Shown here in pieces: positions 44,919-53,678 of a stretch of 64,000 nt of DNA. A program made the translations under genes and the position numbers. Source of the DNA: Bacillota bacterium (GTDB lineage: Bacteria > Bacillota > Sulfobacillia > Sulfobacillales > Sulfobacillaceae); contig JAJYHT010000047.1 in the NCBI GenBank assembly GCA_021784595.1, positions 1 to 64,000 of the forward strand, given 5' to 3'. The notes below the pieces were generated by a model. That model ran no database searches. It was not told where the DNA came from and was given only the letters and a program-made list of their open reading frames with translations. Each line of letters starts with the position of its first letter. Position 1 is the first letter of the stretch.

Positions 44919-45193
44919 TTTGAAGAGGCCGAACAGCGATTGGTTGATAACCGAAAGGTCCGTAATTGTCGGTGTCATGTGACCCACTCCCTAAGTTTAT
45001 TGGTAACTTGTGATGCTAGACAATAAACTATACCAAGATCCGTAAATACCGCCCGTCGGATAAAGCGACACGAACGTTATTGTCCCAATCTGCTTGATTT
45101 TTAAGACAACACCAGAGTTTGCCCCATTATGCAACGCTCACTGCTCTCCCTAGCCCTTATAGTTCCCATATGGTTTTGCCTAACACGTGGATA
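44919..45193. other. Intergenic stretch between IS66 remnant and MarR operon
   Basis: No gene with translation signals or family similarity was seen here. The stretch leads into the MarR promoter at 45194. Confidence 0.4.
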
Positions 45194-45232
45194 TTGACAT
45201 GCTCCGCATATAGTAATATTTTGTATATACTA
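45194..45232 (+). promoter_or_regulatory. MarR operon promoter with possible operator
   Basis: A consensus TTGACA (45194-45199) and TATTTT (45217-45222) are separated by 17 bp. A TAGTA...TACTA inverted repeat (45211-45232) spans the -10 and start region. MarR proteins often repress their own operon through such a site, so it is a good candidate. Confidence 0.55.
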
Positions 45233-45248
45233 AAGGTTGGTGTTGGCA

Positions 45249-45716
45249 ATGGATTCGCTTAGTGCAAAAGATGCAACGGATAAACTAGTGTCTATTCAGC
45301 ACCTTTTTCGGGTCATGATGGAACGTAGGCCACGCGGCACGGAACGTCGGCTCACTCGTCTCCAACGTTTCTTGCTGGTTGCGATCGCCCGGCAAGGTCC
45401 TCTCACCATGTCAGAACTGGCCCGTCTCTTGGATGTCGGACAAACCACCATCAGCCAATTTGTTGGTACCTTAGAATCCCAGGGATGGATTACCCGAGCC
45501 TTTGACCCGTTAGACCGACGACGCCATTTGGTAGCCATTACCGAGACAGGCCAGGAGCTGGTCCACAGCATTCAAAGCAGCCAGCATCGATATGTAGAAC
45601 GAATTTTAGAACAACTTAGCGCGCAAGAACGGGCTCAGTTAGTGGCCATTGCTGAACATGTCGCTACAATTTTGGCTGATGCACCTGATTTACTGAAGGA
45701 GGATTCAGGACTATGA
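45249..45716 (+). CDS. MarR family transcriptional regulator
   Basis: A 155-residue winged-helix regulator. The HTH and wing read LTMSELARLLDVGQTTISQFVGTLESQGWITRAFDPLDRRRHLVAIT, the standard MarR layout, flanked by dimerisation helices. It probably represses the ABC exporter genes that follow and responds to a small compound. The ATG at 45249 is used; TTG/GTG codons at 45237-45243 are closer to an AAAGG and could be the real start. Its stop overlaps the ATPase start (ATGA). Confidence 0.88.
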   Translation: MDSLSAKDATDKLVSIQHLFRVMMERRPRGTERRLTRLQRFLLVAIARQGPLTMSELARLLDVGQTTISQFVGTLESQGWITRAFDPLDRRRHLVAITETGQELVHSIQSSQHRYVERILEQLSAQERAQLVAIAEHVATILADAPDLLKEDSGL

Positions 45717-46456
45717 ATGGTGATGCCAGCATTCCCCTGATCGAAACTCACCAACTACAGCGCAAATATGGCCGAGGTGATGCGGCAGTAGCAGGACTGG
45801 CCGGAGTCGACCTTACCATTCATCGCGGTGAAATGGTGGCGCTGATGGGGCCGTCGGGGAGCGGCAAGTCCACGCTGATGCAAATCCTGGGGTTATTAGA
45901 CCGACCCACGTCAGGCAGCTATCGGTTGTCGGGGTCCGATATCAGCACGCTTAGCGGGTCCCAGCAAGCCGAATTACGAGGGCGTCGGATTGGGTTTGTC
46001 TTTCAGGGCATACATTTGCTGCCACGCCTAAGCGCCATCCGCAACGTGGAGTTGCCCATGGCTTATGCACGTTTTCCGGCTTCCGAACGCAAGGCGCTTG
46101 CCATGCATAGTCTTTCCCGAGTAGGGCTCAACCATTTGGCCGATCGCCGCCCCAACCAACTGTCAGGCGGTCAAGCGCAGCGCATTGCGATTGCTCGCGC
46201 GGTGGCGCCGGGACCAGATTTGCTTTTGGCAGACGAACCTACCGGTGCCTTGGACCGAGCGTCGGGACGCGAGGTGCTTGCCTTATTTCAGCACTTGAAC
46301 GCCGACTTAGGGCTGACCATTATCCTGGTCACCCATGATCCCTTTGTGGGACGTCACGCCCAACGCATCGTCGAACTGGAAGACGGCAGGATTATCGGCG
46401 ACCGTGCGGTAGACGACAGAATTCAGCCCGAACAGCCAATGGAGGTCCACGTATGA
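45713..46456 (+). CDS. ABC transporter ATPase, MacB/LolD type
   Basis: A 247-residue nucleotide-binding subunit. Walker A GPSGSGKSTL, the signature LSGGQAQRIAIARA, Walker B LLLADEPTGALD and the H-loop VTHDPF are all intact. The GRRIGFVFQGIHLLPRLSAIRNVELPM Q-loop region is characteristic of the LolD/MacB/YknY group. AAGGAGG precedes the ATG, inside the marR gene. With the next gene it forms an exporter or lipoprotein/antimicrobial-peptide transporter. Confidence 0.93.
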   Translation: MNGDASIPLIETHQLQRKYGRGDAAVAGLAGVDLTIHRGEMVALMGPSGSGKSTLMQILGLLDRPTSGSYRLSGSDISTLSGSQQAELRGRRIGFVFQGIHLLPRLSAIRNVELPMAYARFPASERKALAMHSLSRVGLNHLADRRPNQLSGGQAQRIAIARAVAPGPDLLLADEPTGALDRASGREVLALFQHLNADLGLTIILVTHDPFVGRHAQRIVELEDGRIIGDRAVDDRIQPEQPMEVHV

Positions 46457-47658
46457 ATGCCTTCACCATCGCCTTAGACTCTATCTGGGCTCATAGACTG
46501 CGCAGCGCGCTGACTGCCTTAGGAATTGTGATTGGCGTGTTTGCGGTGGTCACCTTGACTTCGCTTGGCAGTGGGGTGAAATCTTATGTCAGTGGACAGT
46601 TTTCATCGTTCGGCGCCACCCTCATAACGGTATCTCCCTCTTTACCCAGTGCCCATGGCAAACTAGCTCACCATCCCTTCGGCGGTGGGCCCAAACAAAA
46701 CTTTGGCAATATTCCCAGCACCTTAACGCTCGGCGATGCCACCGCGATAGGTGCATTGCACGCCCCTTCCATTGCCCATGTGGCTCCCCTGGTGCTCTTG
46801 CCAATCACGGTCTCCACCAGCAGCACCGGTTCCTCGGGCATCTCCGCTACGGGTACCACCGCTCAATATTTTAGAGCCGAGCAACTGACCTTTTCGCACG
46901 GCTCTTTTAAAGGCCAAGGCGTCGTGTTGGGCGCATCCGCAGCCCACACCTTATTTCCCCAGCTTAAAAATCCCATAGGTCAAAAACTTTATCTGGGGCA
47001 ATCTGCGTTATCCGTTACGGGCGTATTGAATTCTGCATCCGGACTCTTAAGCAAGACCTCCAACGCCTCCGTCTTTGTACCCATTGCCGCCGGGCTGCAG
47101 ATAGCGGGACTGCACAACATCTCCGAGATTATTGTACAAGCGTCTGGCAACAGCCAAGTCAATGCCGCAGGAAACGCCATCACCAAAGTATTGAGCCGAC
47201 GTCATCCTTCAGGCGACTTCTCGGTCACCAAAGATACCCAAATATTGTCCACCATCAACAACACGCTATCGACCATTACCACTTTCTTGAGCGGTCTGGC
47301 GGCCATTTCCTTGTTGGTCGGTGGAATCGGCATTATGAACATCATGCTCGTCACGGTCACTGAACGTTTTCGTGAGATCGGGATTAGAAAAGCGCTGGGT
47401 GCGCGCGATAGCGACATACTGGTTCAATTTTTAGCAGAATCTGTCCTGCTGTCTCTCCTGGGGGGAGCCGTCGGCGTCATTTTATCGGCCATCGCAAGCC
47501 AAATGATTGGTCAATTGGCCGGGTTCTCGGCAGGCCTGACGTTCGATGCGGTGGCGCTAGCGGTCGGGTTTTCTCTTTTAGTCGGCATTGTGTTTGGGGT
47601 GATACCCGCCCTGCGTGCCGCGCGACTGATGCCTGCCGAAGCGCTGCGCACCGAATAG
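46453..47658 (+). CDS. ABC transporter permease, MacB/FtsX type
   Basis: A 401-residue permease with one N-terminal helix (RLRSALTALGIVIGVFAVVTLTS), a large extracytoplasmic MacB-PCD-like domain (about 45-260) and three C-terminal helices. The coupling region ERFREIGIRKALGARDSDIL is diagnostic. ATG overlaps the ATPase stop (ATGA). The adaptor protein (MacA/YknX) that normally accompanies this type is not in the operon. A drug, peptide or lipoprotein substrate is possible. Confidence 0.92.
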   Translation: MNAFTIALDSIWAHRLRSALTALGIVIGVFAVVTLTSLGSGVKSYVSGQFSSFGATLITVSPSLPSAHGKLAHHPFGGGPKQNFGNIPSTLTLGDATAIGALHAPSIAHVAPLVLLPITVSTSSTGSSGISATGTTAQYFRAEQLTFSHGSFKGQGVVLGASAAHTLFPQLKNPIGQKLYLGQSALSVTGVLNSASGLLSKTSNASVFVPIAAGLQIAGLHNISEIIVQASGNSQVNAAGNAITKVLSRRHPSGDFSVTKDTQILSTINNTLSTITTFLSGLAAISLLVGGIGIMNIMLVTVTERFREIGIRKALGARDSDILVQFLAESVLLSLLGGAVGVILSAIASQMIGQLAGFSAGLTFDAVALAVGFSLLVGIVFGVIPALRAARLMPAEALRTE

Positions 47659-47677
47659 CCTATCCCCCTGGCCATGG

Positions 47678-49105
47678 TCATTCCCCTATGTACACGGCCA
47701 CATTTTTAAGCTGGGTATAGTGGTACAGGGCCTCCGTTCCTTTCTCTCGACCGAATCCGCTATGCCCATAGCCGCCAAAAGGCATCTCGACTCCACCTCC
47801 CGCACCGTAGCTGTTGATAAAGACTTGGCCCGTGCGTAATTGTCGGGCAACTCTATGAGCTTGCCCCACATCGTCCGTCCAGATAGCAGCGACCAGACCG
47901 TAGTCCGTCGCATTGGCCAACTGCACCGCATCAAATTCCTCCGCAAAAGGGGTGACCGAGGCCACCGGTCCGAAAATCTCCTCATGGAATATGCGGCTAT
48001 TAACATTCACCCGGTCCAACAACACCGGAGGAACAAAATATCCAGATGCTCCATGAGGTTGCCGACCCATCCATACCGCAGCTCCCTCCTGTTCAGCCAG
48101 TTGAATGTATTCCTCCACTCTGGTTTTTTGACTCATGGAAATAAGCGGGCCCAAATCAGGGTCCGTGAGCCCTTGACCAATCTTTATGTCCTGCAAATAT
48201 TGTTGAAGACGTTGGACCAGCTCATCATGACGCGATTCGTGCACCAAGATGCGAGAGCCCGCAGAACAGGTTTGTCCGGCGTTTTGCAAAAACGACTTTA
48301 CGATGATCGATACCGCGCGGTCCAAGTTCGAGGACGCAAACACAATATGAGGAGACTTGCCTCCAAGTTCTAGTGTCACCGGCACGATATTGCTTGCGGC
48401 CGCTGCCGCCACTTTCCTGCCGACTTCCAATGACCCCGTAAAGGTCAAATGATTTATTGCGGGATGCGCCGCTAGTGGCGCTCCGGCCTGGTCTCCATAT
48501 CCGGTCACAACATTGACCACCCCAGCTGGGACGCCCTCCTCTTGACAGATCTTCGCCAGTGCCAAAACCGATAGCGAGGCCTCTTCCGCCGGTTTAAGCA
48601 CCACCACATTGCCGACTGCCAGGGGGGCTGCGACGGCCCTGGCCCCAATTTGCAGCGGATAGTTCCATGGAATAATGACGGCCACCACGCCAAGCGGCTC
48701 TCTCAAGGTGTAATCCAAAAATGGGCCCGGCACAGGGATGGTGGTTCCCCCAAACTTGTCCGCCCACCCGGAATAAAATTCAAAATAGCGCGCTGCCACC
48801 ACCACGTCCGCCCGCGCTTGGGACAATGGCTTTCCCGTATCTTCCGATTCTAGGACTGCCAACCGCTCCTTTTCCTTCACTAACCGTTTGGCAACCCTGG
48901 CGAGAATGCGGCCTCGCTCAATCCCATCCTCTGCTGCCCATTGGACCGATGCCCGATGGGCAGCCTGCACGGCCCGCTCCACGTCTGGAGCCGTACCCCA
49001 AGCCAGGTGGGCCAACACTTCGCCAGTCGAGGGATTCGTTGTCTCAAACCATTGATTTGAGACGGGGGGAACCCATTGTCCCCCGATATAATGGTGATGG
49101 TTCAT
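47678..49105 (-). CDS. Aldehyde dehydrogenase (NAD(P)-dependent, ALDH superfamily)
   Basis: Oxidises an aldehyde to the acid; 475 residues. The catalytic cysteine is in FLQNAGQTCSAGSRI and the general-base glutamate in VTLELGGKSPHIV. WNYPLQIGARAVAAPLAVGN, FTGSLEVG and EEIFGPVASVTPF are standard. The start at 49105 has GAGGAGG 5 nt upstream. It is the last gene of the ECF-transporter operon, 38 nt after the P1 peptidase. The family resembles betaine-aldehyde and hydroxy-aldehyde dehydrogenases, so a small hydroxylated aldehyde is plausible. In the proposed pantothenate pathway it would convert 4-oxopantoate (aldopantoate) to 3,3-dimethylmalate; this is inference. Confidence 0.93.
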   Translation of the reverse strand: MNHHHYIGGQWVPPVSNQWFETTNPSTGEVLAHLAWGTAPDVERAVQAAHRASVQWAAEDGIERGRILARVAKRLVKEKERLAVLESEDTGKPLSQARADVVVAARYFEFYSGWADKFGGTTIPVPGPFLDYTLREPLGVVAVIIPWNYPLQIGARAVAAPLAVGNVVVLKPAEEASLSVLALAKICQEEGVPAGVVNVVTGYGDQAGAPLAAHPAINHLTFTGSLEVGRKVAAAAASNIVPVTLELGGKSPHIVFASSNLDRAVSIIVKSFLQNAGQTCSAGSRILVHESRHDELVQRLQQYLQDIKIGQGLTDPDLGPLISMSQKTRVEEYIQLAEQEGAAVWMGRQPHGASGYFVPPVLLDRVNVNSRIFHEEIFGPVASVTPFAEEFDAVQLANATDYGLVAAIWTDDVGQAHRVARQLRTGQVFINSYGAGGGVEMPFGGYGHSGFGREKGTEALYHYTQLKNVAVYIGE

Positions 49106-49143
49106 TGTGTCCTCCTCTGTGGCCATGGGCCGCTAGTCACTGG

Positions 49144-50115
49144 TCATTGATTACTTCGGCCTTCTGCCAAGGCTGCCCGAATGGCCCGCCGAATTGCCGT
49201 GGCCACCGCCCTGGCTGCCAACGCCCCCACGCTTGCAGGCGACGCCTCATGATCTCCCACCGATACCGCGAACAGGGTGTCCCCATCCCATGGCGAATGC
49301 ACGGGATCGATGGCTCGCGCCATCCCATCTTGTCCCATCCTGCTCACCCGGGCCAGTTCGGACTTCGACAGACGGCCATTGGTCACCACTGCGCCAATCG
49401 TGGTTGCTCCACCAGCAAACAGCATATTCGGTGCCACACTCCACAGCATGGTGGTATCCAAAATTGTTCCATCATCCTGCTGGGGACCCGCCATAATTTG
49501 ACCGTCTTCATTAAGGATACTGCCCACCGCATTCACCACCATAATGGCACTGACCAGCAGTCCATCCGGTGTACAAAGGGTCACAGCCCCTTGGCCTCCT
49601 TTCATGGCGCGGGAACGCCCTAAGGACTTGCCGACCGTCGCCCCAGTTCCCGCGCCATAAGAACCTTCGGGCACGCTTTGGCTCAATTTTTTTCCGGCCA
49701 TCTGTAACGCTTGGCGTCCATCATCCACCGATGGCGGCTCTGCCTGTCGATAATCCATATCAAATATGGCGGCGCCCACCACAATGGGAATGCGCACTTC
49801 ACCCACACTTACACCGCGGCCATCTTCGCATAGACCCAAAGCCACTCCGTCCGCCGCTTGCAGTCCCAACGCACTACCTCCGCTCAACACGATGGCGTCG
49901 GGCCCGGCCACGAGATTTTCCGGATCGAGCACGGGCGTCTCCCGGGTTGCGGGGGCCCCTCCTCCAATGCTGACACCCCCCACGGCCCCTTGGGGCAGAA
50001 GAATGACGGTGACTCCTGTGCCTTTGAGAGGATCGCTGATCACGCCGATGCTGACGCCAGCAATTGCGACCACACCTGGCAATTCCTCATATCCCGCGGC
50101 GGGGGGATTTTTCAT
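49144..50115 (-). CDS. P1 family N-terminal-nucleophile peptidase (DmpA/NylC type)
   Basis: A 323-residue self-cleaving amidase or aminopeptidase. The fold signatures VLSGGSALGLQAADGV, GSYGAGTGATVGKSL and ATTIGAVVTNGRLSKSE are present, followed by DGMARAIDPVHSPWDGDT. The likely nucleophile is Thr238. The residue before it is Ala, where NylC has Asn and DmpA has Gly. Members include beta-alanyl and D-aminopeptidases and a 6-aminohexanoate-oligomer hydrolase. ATG overlaps the preceding SDR stop (ATGA). It is probably an amide hydrolase of the same pathway; the substrate is unknown. Confidence 0.9.
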   Translation of the reverse strand: MKNPPAAGYEELPGVVAIAGVSIGVISDPLKGTGVTVILLPQGAVGGVSIGGGAPATRETPVLDPENLVAGPDAIVLSGGSALGLQAADGVALGLCEDGRGVSVGEVRIPIVVGAAIFDMDYRQAEPPSVDDGRQALQMAGKKLSQSVPEGSYGAGTGATVGKSLGRSRAMKGGQGAVTLCTPDGLLVSAIMVVNAVGSILNEDGQIMAGPQQDDGTILDTTMLWSVAPNMLFAGGATTIGAVVTNGRLSKSELARVSRMGQDGMARAIDPVHSPWDGDTLFAVSVGDHEASPASVGALAARAVATAIRRAIRAALAEGRSNQ

Positions 50116-50891
50116 ATATTGCGGCCTCCATCAACATCCAAAATAGTTCCGGTCATGAGCCGTGCGCGATCCGATACTAAAAAGCAAACCGCTTGCGCAA
50201 TATCTTCAGGCTGAGCCAACACTCCCAAAGGAACCGTTTGCCGAAACGACTCAAGAATCTCCTTGGGGTCATCCATTACCTTTCCCGCTGCTGCCTTAAA
50301 TAGGGGCAGCATGGGTGTGTCGGTGGCGACCGGCGACACCGCACAAGCTCGCACTCCATAGGGGGCCCACTCCAAAGCCAACGCGCGAACAAAAGCGATA
50401 AGGGCTCCCTTCGTTGCCGAATAGACTTGCAGTCCGGGTCGAGGACGCATTGCAGCAGTAGACGCCGTGGTGACGAAGACGCCTCGGCGTTGCGATTTAA
50501 AAGGCCGAGCAACGGCTCTGGCTAGCGAGACAACGCCTCGCAAGTTAATGGATATCAGTCGGTCAATAACATCCTCGGACATATCCTCCAAGTTGGTCGA
50601 TGCCTGAGCGATTCCAGCGTTGGCATACGCGATGTCAATCCGCCCAAATCGATCCAATGCTTCTTGCACCAATCGCGCATTATCCTCATAGCTGCTGACA
50701 TCCATGCTAAAGGGCACCGCCAAACCGCCCTGGCGTCCGATCTCCGCCGCGACGCGTTCGGCACCGTCCACGTCAATATCTGCCACAATCACTCGCGCGC
50801 CTTCTTGAGCCAAACGATGCGCGCTGGCTTCCCCAATCCCTGATGCTGCACCTGTAATTACTGCCACCCGATCTTGCAACTCGTTGGACAT
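50112..50891 (-). CDS. Short-chain dehydrogenase/reductase
   Basis: A 259-residue classical SDR with ITGAASGIGEASAHRL, an aspartate-bearing cofactor strand VIVADIDVDGA (suggesting NAD preference), a catalytic serine in VTTASTAAMRPRPG followed by YSATKGAL, and the C-terminal GTILDVDGGRNI. The usual NNAG motif is YANAGIA here. GGAGG precedes the ATG, and the gene lies 3 nt after the M20 hydrolase. In the proposed pathway it would oxidise the primary alcohol of pantoate to the aldehyde. SDR substrate cannot be read from sequence, so this is a hypothesis. Confidence 0.91.
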   Translation of the reverse strand: MSNELQDRVAVITGAASGIGEASAHRLAQEGARVIVADIDVDGAERVAAEIGRQGGLAVPFSMDVSSYEDNARLVQEALDRFGRIDIAYANAGIAQASTNLEDMSEDVIDRLISINLRGVVSLARAVARPFKSQRRGVFVTTASTAAMRPRPGLQVYSATKGALIAFVRALALEWAPYGVRACAVSPVATDTPMLPLFKAAAGKVMDDPKEILESFRQTVPLGVLAQPEDIAQAVCFLVSDRARLMTGTILDVDGGRNI

Positions 50892-50894
50892 TTG

Positions 50895-52202
50895 TCATCC
50901 TCCCTGCACTGGCATTTCAGTAAAAGTCAGAAAGCGATAGGCGGCCTGGGCATAAATTTCCGCCGTGTCCATCAATTGGCGTAAACTGACCCATTCATCG
51001 ACTTGATGCGGGACAAACCGGCCGCCCGCTCCGGTGGTGACAATAGGAATGCCGGCCGCCCACAGCCAAGTGCCATCTGTAGCGCCGGGCACCCCAGCAT
51101 ATATGGCAGGTTGGCCCAGGCAGTGCTCCACAGCCCCCGCCACCGACTGTACTAACGGATGGTCGGATGGCGTTCTGGTTACCGGGCGCTCATCAATCAG
51201 GACAACTTTTCCAGAATAGATCCCAGGTTCCACTGGCTCCTCGAGCCGACTGCGCAAGTCTTTTACATGTCCGCTCTTCAAATCTTCATTGGCATTCTCT
51301 ATTATTTGGTCAAGTCGACTTTGCAGCCTGTGCAGCAACTCCGCATGAGACTGGTCGCCCACCGTACGTATATCCAAGCTGACCGCCACTGCATCCGGAA
51401 CCACATTAAATCCCGAGGGGCCGTTGAGGGGAGCCCTGATCTCTGTCGGCGTAATACTGGGCCAGCCCAAATACCGGTCAAATCCTACCTGCTTTTGCTG
51501 GACCAACTCCTCTTCCTGCACCGCGGCCAAAAACCGTGCCATTAACGGCAACGGATTATTTCCTGTCAACGGCATGGCTCCATGAGCCATCTTGCCGTAA
51601 ATTTCGACGCGCACCCGCAACGCGCCCTTTTGACTCACACAAATCTGAAGATCTTCGGGCTCGCAGCATATGGCTGCGTCGATATCCACAGCCCGGCCCG
51701 TTGCAATGAAGTGCCGTATCCCGCTCATCATTCCCTCTTCATCCACCGGCACCAGAAAACGGATAGTTCCCGGAAAATCTCCTCTGGTCGCAGCACGAAA
51801 GGCACGAATCCCGAGGTACGCCGCCACCAGATTTCCCTTGGTATCGGCCGTGCCACGTCCATAAAGCCGATCGCCCTCTACGGTTAATTGGAATGGGCTG
51901 TGTGTCCAGGCGGATGGGTCGCCGGCCGTAACCGTATCCGAATGCGCTTCGAACAGCAAAACAGGTCCAGGATGGCTGCCTTGGAATTCGAGTAGAACAT
52001 TGGGGCGGCCTCCCGACACCTCGATCACTTCGGGCACAAACCCGTCCAAGCGGCACCAGGTAAGAATTTCCTCTACGACCAATGATTCTGTATGACCGTT
52101 TTCCACGACGCTTTCAATGGCGATCAGACGCCCCAACTTCTCCTTCATCTCTTGCGGGTCAAGCCACGATTTGATATCAAGATTGGCACTAGAACTGGAA
52201 AT
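50895..52202 (-). CDS. M20 family N-acyl amino acid hydrolase/peptidase (ArgE/DapE-like)
   Basis: A zinc hydrolase of about 435 residues that splits an amide bond to a free amino-acid-type product. The metal site is visible in LLFEAHSDTVTAGDP (His, Asp), YGRGTADTKGN (bridging Asp) and FLVPVDEEGMM (catalytic and ligand Glu). The dimer-domain segment ALRVRVEIYGKMAHGAMP is also present. The start is odd: the only well-placed ribosome binding site (GGGAGGG) precedes an ATT at 52202 by about 6 nt. No ATG, GTG or TTG lies within a usable distance; the next ATG is at codon 19 from there and has no site. Pantothenate is N-pantoyl-beta-alanine, a fitting M20 substrate, but acetylornithine-type substrates are equally possible. 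Confidence 0.9.
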   Translation of the reverse strand: MSSSSANLDIKSWLDPQEMKEKLGRLIAIESVVENGHTESLVVEEILTWCRLDGFVPEVIEVSGGRPNVLLEFQGSHPGPVLLFEAHSDTVTAGDPSAWTHSPFQLTVEGDRLYGRGTADTKGNLVAAYLGIRAFRAATRGDFPGTIRFLVPVDEEGMMSGIRHFIATGRAVDIDAAICCEPEDLQICVSQKGALRVRVEIYGKMAHGAMPLTGNNPLPLMARFLAAVQEEELVQQKQVGFDRYLGWPSITPTEIRAPLNGPSGFNVVPDAVAVSLDIRTVGDQSHAELLHRLQSRLDQIIENANEDLKSGHVKDLRSRLEEPVEPGIYSGKVVLIDERPVTRTPSDHPLVQSVAGAVEHCLGQPAIYAGVPGATDGTWLWAAGIPIVTTGAGGRFVPHQVDEWVSLRQLMDTAEIYAQAAYRFLTFTEMPVQGG

Positions 52203-52238
52203 GGTAAACCCTCCCTGCCGTTTTGAATAAAGATTATG

Positions 52239-52277
52239 AGAGCCAAGGCTCAAAGGCTTCTTTGGAGCCTTGGCTCT
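52239..52277 (-). terminator. Hairpin between ECF S-component and M20 hydrolase genes
   Basis: A perfect 13-bp stem (AGAGCCAAGGCTC at 52239-52251 with 52265-52277) encloses a 13-nt loop. It begins 6 nt after the S-component stop. Without a strong U-tract it may tune relative expression of transporter and enzyme genes rather than fully stop transcription. Confidence 0.55.
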
Positions 52278-52282
52278 GTAGA

Positions 52283-52831
52283 CTAATCGGTGACGTTGGA
52301 TATCTTTGAGCGGCCACTGCCGATTTGGACCCGGTTCCAGGCCGCACACACCGCCACCGTCAAGATGACCGATAAGATGGCTTCGGCAATAGCTTGCGGA
52401 ATAACGACCAGCATTTGATGAAATGTAAAATAGCCTCGTAAAATAATCGCCCCTACCACAAATACCGTATTGGATACCGAACCCACCAAACCTGCTAGAC
52501 CGTACGCCAGAATTTCATTTTTCTTGCGTACTGCGATATATGCCAGATATGGGGTAATACCAATCAAAAGGCGGGGTAAAATCGAGACGATAGGGTCTTT
52601 AAACATAGGAACGGTCGCGCCCAAGAACGACGAGAGACCAAAGATGAATCCCAAGATCAGTCCCACCGGCCAACCTTCGAGCACTGCGCCAATGTAAACC
52701 GGAACCCCCATGATGGTGGCATTGCCTGCCACATTGGGCACCGGGATATATCCTAGACGGGTTACCCCCAGAAGAATGGAAATGGCGGCCAATACTGCAG
52801 TAATCACGATCTTTCGCGTGGTTAATTTCAT
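52283..52831 (-). CDS. ECF transporter substrate-binding S component
   Basis: A 182-residue membrane protein with six predicted helices, normal for an ECF S component. KIVITAVLAAISILLGV opens the first helix, followed by the extracytoplasmic loop GYIPVPNVAGNATIMGVPVYIG, then LEGWPVGLILGFIFGLSSFLGA and PMFKDPIVSILPRLLIGI. This is the layout of the S-component group that includes folate and pantothenate binders. The ligand cannot be fixed by eye. GGAGG precedes the ATG. It is followed 25 nt upstream by EcfT and ATPase genes, so the operon encodes a complete, dedicated (group I) transporter. Confidence 0.9.
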   Translation of the reverse strand: MKLTTRKIVITAVLAAISILLGVTRLGYIPVPNVAGNATIMGVPVYIGAVLEGWPVGLILGFIFGLSSFLGATVPMFKDPIVSILPRLLIGITPYLAYIAVRKKNEILAYGLAGLVGSVSNTVFVVGAIILRGYFTFHQMLVVIPQAIAEAILSVILTVAVCAAWNRVQIGSGRSKISNVTD

Positions 52832-52856
52832 ATCTTCCTCCCCTTTCTCTTACAGA

Positions 52857-53678
52857 CTAGATTAGAATCAGTCCAGCCGACACTACAACCACCACAGCTA
52901 GCGCAACCCAATCGCGCACCGCCAGGTGATACTCCCGATACATGGTGCGCTTCTGATTGGGAACGTAGCCACGGGATTCCATGGCTACCACTAAATCTTC
53001 CGCGCGCCTCAGAGCGATCAGAAACAACGGTATCACCAGTGGAAGTCGGGCGCGGGCCTGTGCCACGATGTTCCACTTCGCCACCTTGGTCAATCCCCCA
53101 CCTCGCGAAGCCTGAGCTTTCATTAAGCGCTCCATTTCCATTGCAAACGTCGGCACGAAGCGCAGCGCAATGGTCATGATGAGGGCTAATTCGCGGGTGG
53201 GAATCTTTAAATATTGCAATGGTTTGGAAACCCGTTCCATGGCGCGGGTCACGTCATTGGTACGCGTCGTTAAGGTAAAGACGCTGATTAGCAGGATAAA
53301 ATCGATAAGTCTCAAGAGTGACGTGACGGTCAGCCGCAGAGAATACTGGCTTATATGCAGAAAACTATAGGACCACAACACCACACCTTTGACGGGAGAA
53401 AATAGCAGTTCCAATATCAGCAAAGCAAATATAAACCAAATGGCTGGCCGCAGTCCTGACAATCCATAACCTATGGGTACGCCCGATAATGCGACTAAAC
53501 CTAAGATCAGCACGAATGCAGTGATATTAGGCAGATAGGCATTCAAGAATGCGACGGTAAGAATGACGATGATGGCACTTAACAACTTTACCGCCGGGTC
53601 TAGCCGGTGAACAATAGATTCTCCCGGCAAATATTGGCCAATCGTGATATAACGCAGCAGTTCGAAATCCTCAGCCAT
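52857..53678 (-). CDS. ecfT: ECF transporter T component (EcfT)
   Basis: A 273-residue transmembrane coupling protein. Helices flank the conserved cytoplasmic coupling motifs ASRGGG and MESRGYVP, the two Ala/Glu-Arg-Gly type motifs that dock to the ATPases. ERVSKPLQYLKIPTRELALIMTIALRFVPTF is the typical central segment. The ATG at 53678 overlaps the ATPase stop by one base (TGATG) and lies 6 nt after GAGGAGGG. It joins the S component to the fused ATPase. Confidence 0.93.
   Translation of the reverse strand: MAEDFELLRYITIGQYLPGESIVHRLDPAVKLLSAIIVILTVAFLNAYLPNITAFVLILGLVALSGVPIGYGLSGLRPAIWFIFALLILELLFSPVKGVVLWSYSFLHISQYSLRLTVTSLLRLIDFILLISVFTLTTRTNDVTRAMERVSKPLQYLKIPTRELALIMTIALRFVPTFAMEMERLMKAQASRGGGLTKVAKWNIVAQARARLPLVIPLFLIALRRAEDLVVAMESRGYVPNQKRTMYREYHLAVRDWVALAVVVVVSAGLILI

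Noticed and set aside
45030-45190. A CRISPR array or tandem repeat in AT-rich intergenic DNA
   Set aside because: No repeated units were found here or elsewhere in the window.
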